Shown piece by piece: positions 15,018 to 23,438 of a stretch of DNA of 64,000 bases. The translations under genes and the position numbers were made by a program. The notes beneath the pieces were generated by a model. The model was not told the origin of the DNA. It ran no database searches and was given only the letters and a program-made list of their open reading frames with translations. The DNA is from JBCCGG01 sp039029395. GTDB taxonomy: Bacteria > Pseudomonadota > Alphaproteobacteria > Kiloniellales > JAKSDN01. Position 1 is the stretch's first letter. Each line of letters begins with the position of its first letter. Location of the stretch: the NCBI GenBank assembly GCA_039029395.1, contig JBCCGG010000026.1, positions 1 through 64,000 of the forward strand. Direction: 5' to 3'.

Positions 15018-17033
15018 TCAGGCCGCCTCTTGGTGCGCTTGGTCGACGATCTCGACGATGTCGCCGAGGATCGCGGTCAGGTCGTAGTCCTTGGGCGTGT
15101 AGACCGCCGCCACGCCCGAGGCTTTCAGCGCCGCCTGGTCCTCCGGCGGGACGATGCCGCCCAGCACCAGGGGCACGTCCGCCAAGCCCAGCTCGGTCAT
15201 GCGCCGGCGCACCTCGGCGGCCAAGGCCACGTGGGAGCCGGAGAGCACCGAGAGGCCGACCACGTGCACGCCCTCTTCCAGGGCCGCGCCGGCGATCTGA
15301 TTGGGCGTCAGCCTGATGCCTTCGTAGACCACCTCGAAGCCGGCGTCCCGGGCGCGCACCGCGATCTGCTCGGCGCCGTTGGAATGGCCGTCCAGGCCGG
15401 GCTTGCCGACCAGCATCTTGACCCGCCGGCCGAGCCGGCCGGAGACCTCCTCGACTTGGCCGCGCAGGGCCTCAAGCTCGCCCGGCGCGCCCTCGCCACC
15501 GGCCACCCGGCCGATCCCGGTTGGCGCCCGGAACTCGCCGTAGACGTCGCGCAGGCAGTTGGCCCATTCGCCGGTGGTCACGCCAGCGTGGGCGCAGGCG
15601 ATGGAGGCCTCCATGAGATTGCCGCCCTCGCCCGCGGCGGCTTTGAGCCGGGCCAGGGCGGCCGTGACGTCGCCCACGTCCCGGGTCTCGCGCCAGGCCT
15701 TGACCGCCTCCACCTGCGCCGCCTCGATCGCCGGGTCGACCGCCAGGAAGCCGCCGTCCTCGCCGGCCGTCAGCGGCGAGGATTCGGTCTCCTGGTAGCG
15801 GTTGACGCCGACCACGGTCTGCTCACCGGACTCGATCCGTTGCAGGCGCCGGGCATTGCTCTCGACCAGGCGCTCCTTCATGTAGGCGCTCTCGACCGCG
15901 GCGACCGCGCCGCCCAGGTCCTCGATACGGGCCAGCTCATCCTTGGCCTCGGCGATCAGCTCGGCGACCTTGGACTCGATCGCCGGCGCGCCGGTGAAAA
16001 TGTCTTCGAACTCCAGCAGATCGGTCTCGTAGGCGACGATCTGCTGGAGGCGCAGGGACCACTGCTGATCCCACGGCCGGGGCAGGCCGAGCGCCTCGTT
16101 CCAGGCCGGCAGCTGAACCGCGCGGGCCCGGGCGTCCTTGGAGAGCACGACCGCGAGCATCTCCAGGAGGATGCGGTAGACGTTGTTCTCCGGCTGGGGC
16201 TCGGTGAGACCCAGGGAATTGACCTGGACGCCGTAGCGGAAGCGCCGGAATTTCTCGTCCTCGACCCCGTATCGGGTCTCGCAGATCTCGTTCCACAGGG
16301 ACGTGAAGGCGCGCATCTTACACATCTCGGTGACGAAGCGCAGGCCGGCGTTGACGAAGAAGGAGATCCGCCCGACCACCTTCGGGAAATCCTCCTCGGG
16401 CACCTGGCCGGCCGCCTTGACCGCGTCGAGCACGGCGATCGCGTTGGCCAGGGCGAAGGCGAGCTCCTGGACCGGCGTCGCGCCGGCCTCCTGCAAGTGG
16501 TAGGAGCAGATGTTGACCGGATTCCACTTGGGCACCTCCCGGTAAGTGAAGGCGATCACGTCGGTGACCAGCTTCATGGAGGCCTGAGGCGGGAAGATGT
16601 GGGTGCCCCGGGAGAGGTACTCCTTCAAAATGTCGTTCTGGGTCGTGCCGGAGAGCTGGTCGCGCGCGATGCCCCGGCGCTCGGCGGCCGCGATGTAAAG
16701 CGAAAGCAGCCAGGGCGCGGTCGCGTTGATCGTCATGGAGCTGTTCATGCGCTCGAGCGGGATGCCCTCGAGCAAAGTCTCCATGTCGCCGATGTGGGCG
16801 ACCGGCACGCCGACCTTGCCGACCTCGCCGCGCGCCAGCACGTGGTCCGGGTCGTAGCCGGTCTGGGTCGGCAGGTCGAAGGCGACCGACAGCCCGGTCT
16901 GGCCGCGCGCCAGGTTGGTGCGATAGAGCGCGTTGGAGGCGGCCGCCGTGGAATGGCCCGCGTAGGTCCGGAACAGCCAGGGCCGATCCCGTTGCGGCGT
17001 TGCAGCATGAGCTTTCCCGGAGTCCGCGTTCAT
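15018..17033 (-). CDS. ecm: Ethylmalonyl-CoA mutase
   Basis: 671 residues. Adenosylcobalamin-dependent isomerisation of ethylmalonyl-CoA to methylsuccinyl-CoA. The N-terminal two thirds are the acyl-CoA mutase barrel (AGHSTAAASNALYR, MNSSMTINATAPWLLSLYIA). The C-terminal B12 domain has the base-off motif GLDGHSNG with cobalt-ligating His550; this form, rather than GQDGHDRG, separates ethylmalonyl- from methylmalonyl-CoA mutases. Divergence from ccr-mcd confirms the assignment. A good AGGAGG precedes the ATG. A 17107-17140 palindrome lies in the shared upstream region. Confidence 0.95.
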   Translation of the reverse strand: MNADSGKAHAATPQRDRPWLFRTYAGHSTAAASNALYRTNLARGQTGLSVAFDLPTQTGYDPDHVLARGEVGKVGVPVAHIGDMETLLEGIPLERMNSSMTINATAPWLLSLYIAAAERRGIARDQLSGTTQNDILKEYLSRGTHIFPPQASMKLVTDVIAFTYREVPKWNPVNICSYHLQEAGATPVQELAFALANAIAVLDAVKAAGQVPEEDFPKVVGRISFFVNAGLRFVTEMCKMRAFTSLWNEICETRYGVEDEKFRRFRYGVQVNSLGLTEPQPENNVYRILLEMLAVVLSKDARARAVQLPAWNEALGLPRPWDQQWSLRLQQIVAYETDLLEFEDIFTGAPAIESKVAELIAEAKDELARIEDLGGAVAAVESAYMKERLVESNARRLQRIESGEQTVVGVNRYQETESSPLTAGEDGGFLAVDPAIEAAQVEAVKAWRETRDVGDVTAALARLKAAAGEGGNLMEASIACAHAGVTTGEWANCLRDVYGEFRAPTGIGRVAGGEGAPGELEALRGQVEEVSGRLGRRVKMLVGKPGLDGHSNGAEQIAVRARDAGFEVVYEGIRLTPNQIAGAALEEGVHVVGLSVLSGSHVALAAEVRRRMTELGLADVPLVLGGIVPPEDQAALKASGVAAVYTPKDYDLTAILGDIVEIVDQAHQEAA

Positions 17034-17106
17034 GGCCCAATCCTCCTGCGCGTTTCACCTCAAGTCATTATAATCGGTCGAATTCCTGGACCGATGGGCA
17101 ATTTTA

Positions 17107-17140
17107 TTGCTTTCTTTGTCGCATTCGTGAAAGAAAGCAA
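17107..17140. promoter_or_regulatory. Inverted repeat in the ecm-ccr divergent promoter
   Basis: TTGCTTTCTTT (17107-17117) and AAAGAAAGCAA (17130-17140) are perfect inverted arms around 12 nt. A TTGCAAA word follows at 17151. TTTGCAAA-type words are bound by RamB-family regulators, and RamB controls this pathway in Paracoccus; calling it the regulator here is inference. Confidence 0.6.
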
Positions 17141-17245
17141 ATCTTGTGCATTGCAAAAAACATCCTGCGGGTTTAGAAGTCAAGCAAAACCCGGTGGGCC
17201 GCCGATTGGGGACACGGCCCGGAGCTAGATGGGAGTAGGCAAATC

Positions 17246-18526
17246 ATGAGCCCAGTGGCTGACGTGGCGCCCAAGGCGCGCCAAGAAAAGAAGGACCTCT
17301 ACGAGGTTGGCGAGATCCCGCCGCTCGGCCATGTGCCGAAGTCCATGTACGCCTGGCTGATCCGCCGTGAGCGCGAGGGCGAGCCCGAGCAGGCCATGCA
17401 GATCGAGGTGGTGGACACGCCGGCGCTCGACAGCGACGAGGTGCTGGTCCTGGTGATGGCCGCTGGCGTCAACTACAACGGCGTCTGGGCGAGCCGCGGC
17501 GTGCCGGTCTCGGTGTTCGACGTGCACAAGGCGGAGTTCCACATCGCCGGCTCCGATGCCTCGGGCATCGTCTGGGCGGTTGGCGCCCGGGTGACCCGCT
17601 GGAAGGTCGGCGACGAGGTCGTGGTTCACTGCAATCAGGACGACGGCGACGACGAGCAGTGCAACGGCGGCGACCCGATGTTCTCGACCTCTCAGCGGAT
17701 CTGGGGCTACGAGACGCCGGACGGCTCCTTCGCTCAGTTCTGCAAGGTCCAGGGCCGCCAGCTGATGCACCGGCCGCGCCACCTGACCTGGGAGGAGAGC
17801 GCCTGCTACACCCTGACGCTGGCGACCTCCTACCGCATGCTGTTCGGCCACCGTCCGCACATCCTCAGGCCCGGCCACAACGTCCTGGTCTGGGGCGCCA
17901 GCGGCGGCCTGGGGTCTTTCGCGATCCAGCTGATCGCGACCGCCGGCGCCAATGCGATCGGCGTCATCTCCGATGAATCCAAGCGCGAGTTCGTGATGTC
18001 GCTCGGCGCCAAGGGGGTGATCAACCGCAAGGACTTCAATTGCTGGGGCCAATTGCCGCCGGTCGGCGACAAGGAGGTCTACGGCGCCTACATGAAGGAG
18101 TGCCGCAAGTTCGGCAAGGCGATCTGGGAGATCACCGGCAAGGGCAACGACGTCGACTTCGTCTTCGAGCACCCGGGCGAGGCGACCTTCCCGGTGTCCT
18201 GCTTCGTGGTCAAGCGCGGCGGCATGGTGGTGTTCTGCGCCGGCACCTCGGGCTACAACATCACCTTCGACGCGCGCTTCGTGTGGATGCGCCAGAAGCG
18301 TATTCAGGGCAGCCACTTCGCCAACCTGATGCAGGCTTCCCAAGCCAACAACCTGATGATCGAGCGGCGCATCGACCCCTGCATGTCGGAGGTCTTCTCC
18401 TGGCTCGACATCCCGCGCGCCCACACCAAGATGGCGACCAACCAGCACAAGCCGGGCAACATGGCGGTGCTGGTCCAGGCCAAGCGCCCGGGCATGCGGA
18501 CCCTCGAGGACGCGATCGAGGCGTGA
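17246..18526 (+). CDS. ccr: Crotonyl-CoA carboxylase/reductase
   Basis: 426 residues. NADPH-dependent reductive carboxylation of crotonyl-CoA to ethylmalonyl-CoA, the key step of the ethylmalonyl-CoA pathway. It is a medium-chain dehydrogenase: nucleotide-binding VWGASGGLGSFAIQLIA, catalytic-domain GSDASGIVWAVGARVTRWK, and the family-specific HCNQDDGDDEQCNGGDPMFS and HPGEATFPVS. The length is standard. GGGAG precedes the ATG. It is followed 4 bp later by mcd, so the two are co-translated or nearly so. Confidence 0.96.
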   Translation: MSPVADVAPKARQEKKDLYEVGEIPPLGHVPKSMYAWLIRREREGEPEQAMQIEVVDTPALDSDEVLVLVMAAGVNYNGVWASRGVPVSVFDVHKAEFHIAGSDASGIVWAVGARVTRWKVGDEVVVHCNQDDGDDEQCNGGDPMFSTSQRIWGYETPDGSFAQFCKVQGRQLMHRPRHLTWEESACYTLTLATSYRMLFGHRPHILRPGHNVLVWGASGGLGSFAIQLIATAGANAIGVISDESKREFVMSLGAKGVINRKDFNCWGQLPPVGDKEVYGAYMKECRKFGKAIWEITGKGNDVDFVFEHPGEATFPVSCFVVKRGGMVVFCAGTSGYNITFDARFVWMRQKRIQGSHFANLMQASQANNLMIERRIDPCMSEVFSWLDIPRAHTKMATNQHKPGNMAVLVQAKRPGMRTLEDAIEA

Positions 18527-18530
18527 TGCC

Positions 18531-20225
18531 ATGACCCAGGCCGCCGTCGCCCAGGCCGGCCCGTCCGGCCTGCAAGGCAACCTGCTCGCCACCTGCGGCC
18601 AGGCGTTGGCCGCGGCCGAGCGCTTTCAGGAGTCCGCTCAAGGCGCGGTCGCCGGGCTGATCGCGCCCGCCGGCCGGTCCGAGGGCGCGCTTCTGGAGCG
18701 CCATCAGCTGGCGGCCCACGGCTATGCCTGGCTGGTGACCTATGTCTCGGCCCTGCGCCAGATGCTGCGCTGGGCCGAGCGCTTGGAGGCCGACGGCGAC
18801 TTTGGCGAACTGGAGCGGCTGATTCTGGGCGCGGCCACCGGCGAGTACCTGGCGCAGCTGTCGGGCGGCATCGCGCTCAGCCAGGGCGAGATCGTGCGGC
18901 CTGCCGATCTGGGCCTGGACGACGAGCCGGCCCGGCGCCTGGCGGCCGACCCGGCGGTGGCGTCCCTGGTGCGCGGCGGCAACACCAACGACGCGCGCAT
19001 GCGCATCGCCGAGCTGATCGCCGACGGAATCTCCTCCGGCTCCTACGGCGACCCGGGCCTGAGCGACGAGACCCTCGATATGGTGCGCGACCAGATGCAC
19101 AAGCTGGCCGATCAGCACCGAGAGGCGGCCCACAAGTGGCACCTCAAGGACGTGCTGATCCCCGACCAGGTGGTGGGGCAACTGGCTGAGCTCGGCGTAT
19201 TCGGCCTGACCGTGCCGGAGGAGTACGGCGGCCTGGGCTTGGGCAAAACCGCCATGTGCGTGGTGACCGAGGAGCTGTCGCGCGGCTACATCGGCCTGGG
19301 CTCGCTCGGCACCCGCTCGGAGATTGCCGCCGAGCTGATCCGCCTGGGCGGCACCGAGGCCCAGAAAGAGCGCTGGCTGCCGGCCATCGCGGCCGGCGAG
19401 ATCCTGCCGACCGCGGTTTTCACCGAGCCCAACACCGGCTCGGACCTGGGCTCCCTCCAGACTCGGGCGGTGCGCGACGGGGAGGTCTACCGGGTGACCG
19501 GCAACAAGACCTGGATCACCCACGCCGCGCGTTCCGACATCATGACGCTCCTGGCCCGCACGGACCCGAACGAGAAGGGCTATCGGGGGCTTTCCATGTT
19601 CATCGCTGAAAAGCCCCGTGGCACGGATAACGATCCCTTCCCGGTCCAGGGCCTGACCGGCGGCGAGATCCCGGTGCTGGGCTACCGGGGCATGAAGGAG
19701 TACGAGCTTTCCTTCGATGGCTTCGAGGTGAAGGCCGAGAACCTGCTCGGAGAGGCCGAGGGCAATGGCTTCAAGCAGCTGATGGCGACCTTCGAATCGG
19801 CGCGCATTCAGACCGCCGCGCGGGCCGTCGGCGTGGCCCAGTGTGCCCTCGAGCTGGGCTTGGGCTACGCGCTCGACCGCAAGCAGTTCGGCAAGCAGAT
19901 CGTCGCCTTCCCGCGGGTCGCCGGCAAGCTCGCCTGGATGGCGGTGGAGACCATGGTGGCCCGGCAGCTGAGCTATTTCGCCGCCGCCCAAAAGGATTCC
20001 GACCGGCGCTGCGACATCGAGGCCGGCATGGCCAAGCTTTTAGCGGCGCGGGTCGCCTGGTCGAACGCCGACAACGCGCTCCAGGTCCACGGCGGCAACG
20101 GCTATGCCCAGGAATACCCGATCAGCCGGGTCCTCTGCGATGCCCGCATCCTCAACATCTTCGAGGGTGCGGCCGAGATCCAAGCCCAGGTGATCGCGCG
20201 CGGGCTGATCGACCGCCGGAATTAG
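18531..20225 (+). CDS. mcd: (2S)-Methylsuccinyl-CoA dehydrogenase
   Basis: 564 residues, longer than ordinary acyl-CoA dehydrogenases because of an N-terminal helical extension of about 150 residues, which is characteristic of Mcd. The dehydrogenase part shows FTEPNTGSDLGSLQT, the FAD/ETF region YRGMKEYELSFDGFEV, DRKQFGKQIVAFPRVAGKLA, and HGGNGYAQEYPISRVLCDAR. It oxidises methylsuccinyl-CoA to mesaconyl-CoA and passes electrons to ETF; etfBA lie 7 kb downstream. Its position right after ccr supports the specific assignment. Confidence 0.93.
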   Translation: MTQAAVAQAGPSGLQGNLLATCGQALAAAERFQESAQGAVAGLIAPAGRSEGALLERHQLAAHGYAWLVTYVSALRQMLRWAERLEADGDFGELERLILGAATGEYLAQLSGGIALSQGEIVRPADLGLDDEPARRLAADPAVASLVRGGNTNDARMRIAELIADGISSGSYGDPGLSDETLDMVRDQMHKLADQHREAAHKWHLKDVLIPDQVVGQLAELGVFGLTVPEEYGGLGLGKTAMCVVTEELSRGYIGLGSLGTRSEIAAELIRLGGTEAQKERWLPAIAAGEILPTAVFTEPNTGSDLGSLQTRAVRDGEVYRVTGNKTWITHAARSDIMTLLARTDPNEKGYRGLSMFIAEKPRGTDNDPFPVQGLTGGEIPVLGYRGMKEYELSFDGFEVKAENLLGEAEGNGFKQLMATFESARIQTAARAVGVAQCALELGLGYALDRKQFGKQIVAFPRVAGKLAWMAVETMVARQLSYFAAAQKDSDRRCDIEAGMAKLLAARVAWSNADNALQVHGGNGYAQEYPISRVLCDARILNIFEGAAEIQAQVIARGLIDRRN

Positions 20226-20231
20226 GCCGCT

Positions 20232-20897
20232 TCAGGCCACCCGCCGCCGCGCCATGAAGCCTAGGCCGCCGAGGGCAATGGCGAAGAGTGCGAGGGTCGA
20301 GGGTTCGTGGATCGCCGTCCACACGCCGATTTCACCAATTTCGCTGGTGAAGGCTATACTGCCAGTAAGGCCCATATCTATCCTGATTGGGATCGCCTCC
20401 ACCGCACTGGTCGTCCAGAAATAGTGCACGTCATGAAAGATGACGTTATCAAACTCCGGTGTTGGTCCAGGACCCAAAACGAAACCGCAATTGTTGAGTG
20501 CATCACAAGGTGCGTTTATGATTGGGACAAGCTCTGTAATGAGCTCTCCATTCTCATTGCTCAGAGCCATTGTGACGGCAAAATCAACGACGACGGCGCT
20601 TGCAGGTGTTTTGACCAGAAACCCGTCAAAATGTGTAATGACATTGGTGCCCAGTTCGATGTGAAGCATGTCGTTGATGGTGTAGACAAACTCGAAGGTG
20701 TCGCCGGCCACGCCGGAGGCCATGGTCTGGCTCAAGTTTCCGAGACTGCAAACATTGCTCGTCGTGGGAACGGTACAAGACGCATCGGCCGTTGCATCCA
20801 CGACAATCAGGTCCGCATTGACCGATCCGGCCGCCGCAAGGACGTACACTCCAATCAGGCCGCCAAGCAGTCTCGAAACGCCGCGCAAGTTCTTCAT
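20232..20897 (-). CDS. PEP-CTERM sorting domain protein
   Basis: 221 residues from ATG 20897 (GGGAGACC upstream; an upstream in-frame extension is rejected). A signal peptide ends near SVNADL. The central region is beta-rich with no recognised domain and four cysteines, two of them close together (CDALNNC). The C terminus HEPSTLALFAIALGGLGF followed by ARRR is a PEP-CTERM signal: motif, hydrophobic helix, basic tail, cut by an exosortase. The product would be an exported surface protein. A triple repeat operator-like site lies about 100-155 bp upstream. Confidence 0.88.
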   Translation of the reverse strand: MKNLRGVSRLLGGLIGVYVLAAAGSVNADLIVVDATADASCTVPTTSNVCSLGNLSQTMASGVAGDTFEFVYTINDMLHIELGTNVITHFDGFLVKTPASAVVVDFAVTMALSNENGELITELVPIINAPCDALNNCGFVLGPGPTPEFDNVIFHDVHYFWTTSAVEAIPIRIDMGLTGSIAFTSEIGEIGVWTAIHEPSTLALFAIALGGLGFMARRRVA

Positions 20898-20994
20898 GAC
20901 GGTCTCCCGTTGTGGCGCTAGCACTGCACCGGGAGCACCTACATGGCACAGTCCCGGAAGGACCAACTCGACTTGACCGTCGTGAGAATCGCAA

Positions 20995-21050
20995 GCCAAA
21001 AGGCACGAAGGACCATTCGTGTGCACGAATGGCGGTTCGTACGCACGAAT
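20995..21050. promoter_or_regulatory. Triple 20-bp-periodic operator-like repeat
   Basis: Two tandem near-palindromes: ATTCGTGTGCACGAAT (21015-21030) and GTTCGTACGCACGAAT (21035-21050). The right half-site GCACGAAG recurs at 21003-21010 in the same register. GCACGAA thus appears three times at an exact 20-bp period, on one face of the helix. It lies upstream of the PEP-CTERM gene starting at 20897. Confidence 0.65.
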
Positions 21051-21241
21051 GACGTCGGTTTTAGGATGAATAACCCAATTCAGAAAGTGCAGGTCTTGGA
21101 TTGGGTCAAGGCAATCGGGTCATGAGAAGGCGTGCGCACTCTCCTTCGACTGCTCCCAACCGAAAGCAGAGAACCTTTTTGGGTGCCACCGAGACCCAAG
21201 CCCGGATGATCGCACGCCAGCCGATCGGCCGGCGGACGTGA
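21051..21241. other. Non-coding remainder of the intergenic region
   Basis: Between the operator array and the end of the next minus-strand gene. No gene or strong hairpin was seen. Confidence 0.4.
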
Positions 21242-22057
21242 TCAGCCGGCGTTTTGGGGATCGCAGAGCGGGAAATCCGCCGCCAGGGCGGAGTCGGCGA
21301 AGACCGTCAGATCGTAGGGGTTCTTGGTCTGGGTTTCGAAATCCCAGACCTGGGGCGTGCCCTCGAACTGGACTTGTCCCATCTTGAGCGTGAGCGGTGT
21401 CGCGCCCAGGTCGTTCTTCATCTGCTCGAACGCCTCGTCGAGCCGGTACTCGAGGCAATAGCCTTGCCGCGCCGCGTCCCAGCCGATGATCGAGGGCGCC
21501 AGGTCGTAGGTCAGCCGGTAGGCTTGGCCGGCACGGTACAGGTCGGACCCGGCCTCGAAGGGCGGCTCGCGGGTCTTGCGGACGGCTAGGAACGACATCG
21601 GGTGCGGGCCCGGCCCCTCGGCAAAGAGCGTGAGCCCCATGTCCGCGTCCTCGGCGCTCTCCAAGGTGAGATTAAGGCGGATGCCGATCGGGCCGCCACC
21701 GGGCGCCAGCAAGGGCTCGTCGTTCAGCTCGCTCACCTTCAAGCCCGCCTCGACCCGCTGCCAGTCCCGGTCGTAGGCGGCCTTCACGTAGCCCTGCGCG
21801 GCGTTCTGCAGGGGCAGCTGGAGAAGGAGCAGAACCAGCCCCGCGCCGAGCAGCCCCGCGGTTTTGTAGGCGAGCTTCGTGCGCTGAAGCACCACCGCCA
21901 CGACGATCAGCAGCACGGCCGAGCCGCCCGCCACCGCGGCGGCAACCTGGCTGGCCGGCACGCTCAAGCTGAACAGCACGTCGGCCGAGGAGAACAGCGC
22001 GGCGCCGATGTAGAGCCCGGCGAAGACGATGCAGATAAGGATCCGAAGGAGCAGCAT
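21242..22057 (-). CDS. Hypothetical membrane protein
   Basis: 271 residues, family not recognised. Three N-terminal hydrophobic segments (about residues 3-22, 36-56 and 66-84) are followed by a soluble C-terminal region of about 180 residues (GPIGIRLNLTLESAEDADMG, then PPFEAGSDLYRAGQAYRLTY), beta-rich and probably periplasmic. It interrupts the run of PEP-CTERM genes and is on their strand, but it carries no sorting signal itself. A link to surface-protein assembly is possible only by position. Confidence 0.7.
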   Translation of the reverse strand: MLLLRILICIVFAGLYIGAALFSSADVLFSLSVPASQVAAAVAGGSAVLLIVVAVVLQRTKLAYKTAGLLGAGLVLLLLQLPLQNAAQGYVKAAYDRDWQRVEAGLKVSELNDEPLLAPGGGPIGIRLNLTLESAEDADMGLTLFAEGPGPHPMSFLAVRKTREPPFEAGSDLYRAGQAYRLTYDLAPSIIGWDAARQGYCLEYRLDEAFEQMKNDLGATPLTLKMGQVQFEGTPQVWDFETQTKNPYDLTVFADSALAADFPLCDPQNAG

Positions 22058-22134
22058 CCTAGGGATCTTAGAGGCTGGCGCCCGGCAAGGCCACCGCTCT
22101 GGTCTTGCGGGCAGCGCCCGGCATGAAGGTAGGG

Positions 22135-22710
22135 CTACGCGACCCGCCGTCGCATCATGAAGCCGAGGCCGCCCAGGGCGACGAGGAACAGCGCGAGAGA
22201 GCCGGGCTCTGGAATCGCCCCGCCGTGGCTCGTGGTCAGGTCGAAGCTGAGCGAGGCCCCGACCGACCAGACGGTCACCCGATAGTCGATCACGACACCG
22301 TTGGTTTGGGTCGTGACGTCGCCGGGCTCGCCGCCCGTGATGCCGGTCGCGACGAAGTTCTCGATGCCGGTGATGGTCGCCGCCGGATCGTTGGACCAGA
22401 CGAGATTGCCCAGGGTGACGGTTAGCGCCAAGTCGCCGTTGGCCACGTTGAACCCGCTGATGTTCGACATGGTGATGCTGCGGTCGTCCAGATCGATCGC
22501 AAAGAGCGCATCACCGCCATCCCGCAGCAAGCTGAACTCCGGCCCGCCGCCCACTTGGGCGGACGGCGGGGCGCAAGCGTCGAGAGAATTCCCGCTACAA
22601 GTGACGGTCTGGCCGAGCAGCGACCCATGAGCCGAGCTCGCCGAACCGAGAAGGACGAGCCCGGCGAGAGCGAGGCTCAGGAGGCCAGGAAAGCCCGAAT
22701 GTCGTGGGAT
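22135..22710 (-). CDS. PEP-CTERM sorting domain protein with no conventional start codon
   Basis: The C terminus IPEPGSLALFLVALGGLGFM followed by RRR is a full PEP-CTERM signal. The first ordinary start (GTG at 22554) would remove the signal peptide. The frame runs upstream through a convincing signal sequence (GLLSLALAGLVLLGSASSAHG) to a stop near 22745 without any ATG, GTG or TTG. An ATC at 22710, 7 nt after GAGGG, would give 191 residues. Either an unusual start, a start-codon mutation or a base error explains this. It lies just downstream of another PEP-CTERM gene, which ends at 22721. Confidence 0.65.
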   Translation of the reverse strand: MPRHSGFPGLLSLALAGLVLLGSASSAHGSLLGQTVTCSGNSLDACAPPSAQVGGGPEFSLLRDGGDALFAIDLDDRSITMSNISGFNVANGDLALTVTLGNLVWSNDPAATITGIENFVATGITGGEPGDVTTQTNGVVIDYRVTVWSVGASLSFDLTTSHGGAIPEPGSLALFLVALGGLGFMMRRRVA

Positions 22711-22720
22711 GGCCGGGCCC

Positions 22721-23347
22721 TCAAGATCTCTGCGGGCGCCGCCTCATGAATCCTAGGCCGCCGAGGGCGATCGCGAAGAGGGCGAGGGATGCCGGTTCGG
22801 GAATTTCGCCCTTCACCGTTGCTTGGAAGGTACCCGGTCCGTCCACATCCATGCCCAAAGCGCCGAGATCGGTTCCCAGGTTGAAGAAAAGGCAGCAGTC
22901 CAAGGTCGTCGCCGTCTGGGCGAAGGCGCTTTGCAGGTCATAGGTCGAGAAGCTGAAATCCTGCACGGTGTTGATCAGATCCGTGACCGCGAGGCCCCCA
23001 GCGAAGCGCGAGAAGCCGACGGCAGGGATCTGACCAGGAACGACGTTGTTGTTTGCAAACACGCCCACGGGATCGGTGATCGTCGCGGTGCCGATGCCAG
23101 CGATTTCGATCGTTGCGCTCATCGCCGGGACATTGAACACGCCAGCAAAGGGCTCTACGACATCGTCCGTATCGGCCCAGACCGAGAGCGTGAAGGCGGC
23201 GCCATTGAAGTTCGCGCCGCCGATAACGCCATTTGCCGTGCCGGTGAAGAAGTAGTCGATGGGCACCGCGCGTGCCTGACCGGGCAAGCTCAACAGGGCC
23301 AGCCCAAGCACCGCAGCAATCAATCCTGAAAACCCACGAAGCATCAT
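22721..23347 (-). CDS. PEP-CTERM sorting domain protein
   Basis: 208 residues. A signal peptide (SGLIAAVLGLALLSLPGQARA) is followed by a beta-rich domain starting IDYFFTGTANGVIGGANFNG. That opening resembles the two proteins at 61610 and 62298 in having a short aromatic strand followed by a 'G..F.A.' turn. The end is IPEPASLALFAIALGGLGFM then RRR, an exosortase sorting signal. Adjacent cysteines (LDCCLF) are unusual. Likely exported and anchored or released at the surface. Confidence 0.88.
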   Translation of the reverse strand: MMLRGFSGLIAAVLGLALLSLPGQARAVPIDYFFTGTANGVIGGANFNGAAFTLSVWADTDDVVEPFAGVFNVPAMSATIEIAGIGTATITDPVGVFANNNVVPGQIPAVGFSRFAGGLAVTDLINTVQDFSFSTYDLQSAFAQTATTLDCCLFFNLGTDLGALGMDVDGPGTFQATVKGEIPEPASLALFAIALGGLGFMRRRPQRS

Positions 23348-23438
23348 TGCAATTTCCCCCTCATGCGCCCCCGCACGGACCGATACCTCTGGCCGCGTCT
23401 CATCGGTCGCAGAGCGTCACACGAAAGGGTCGACCCGG

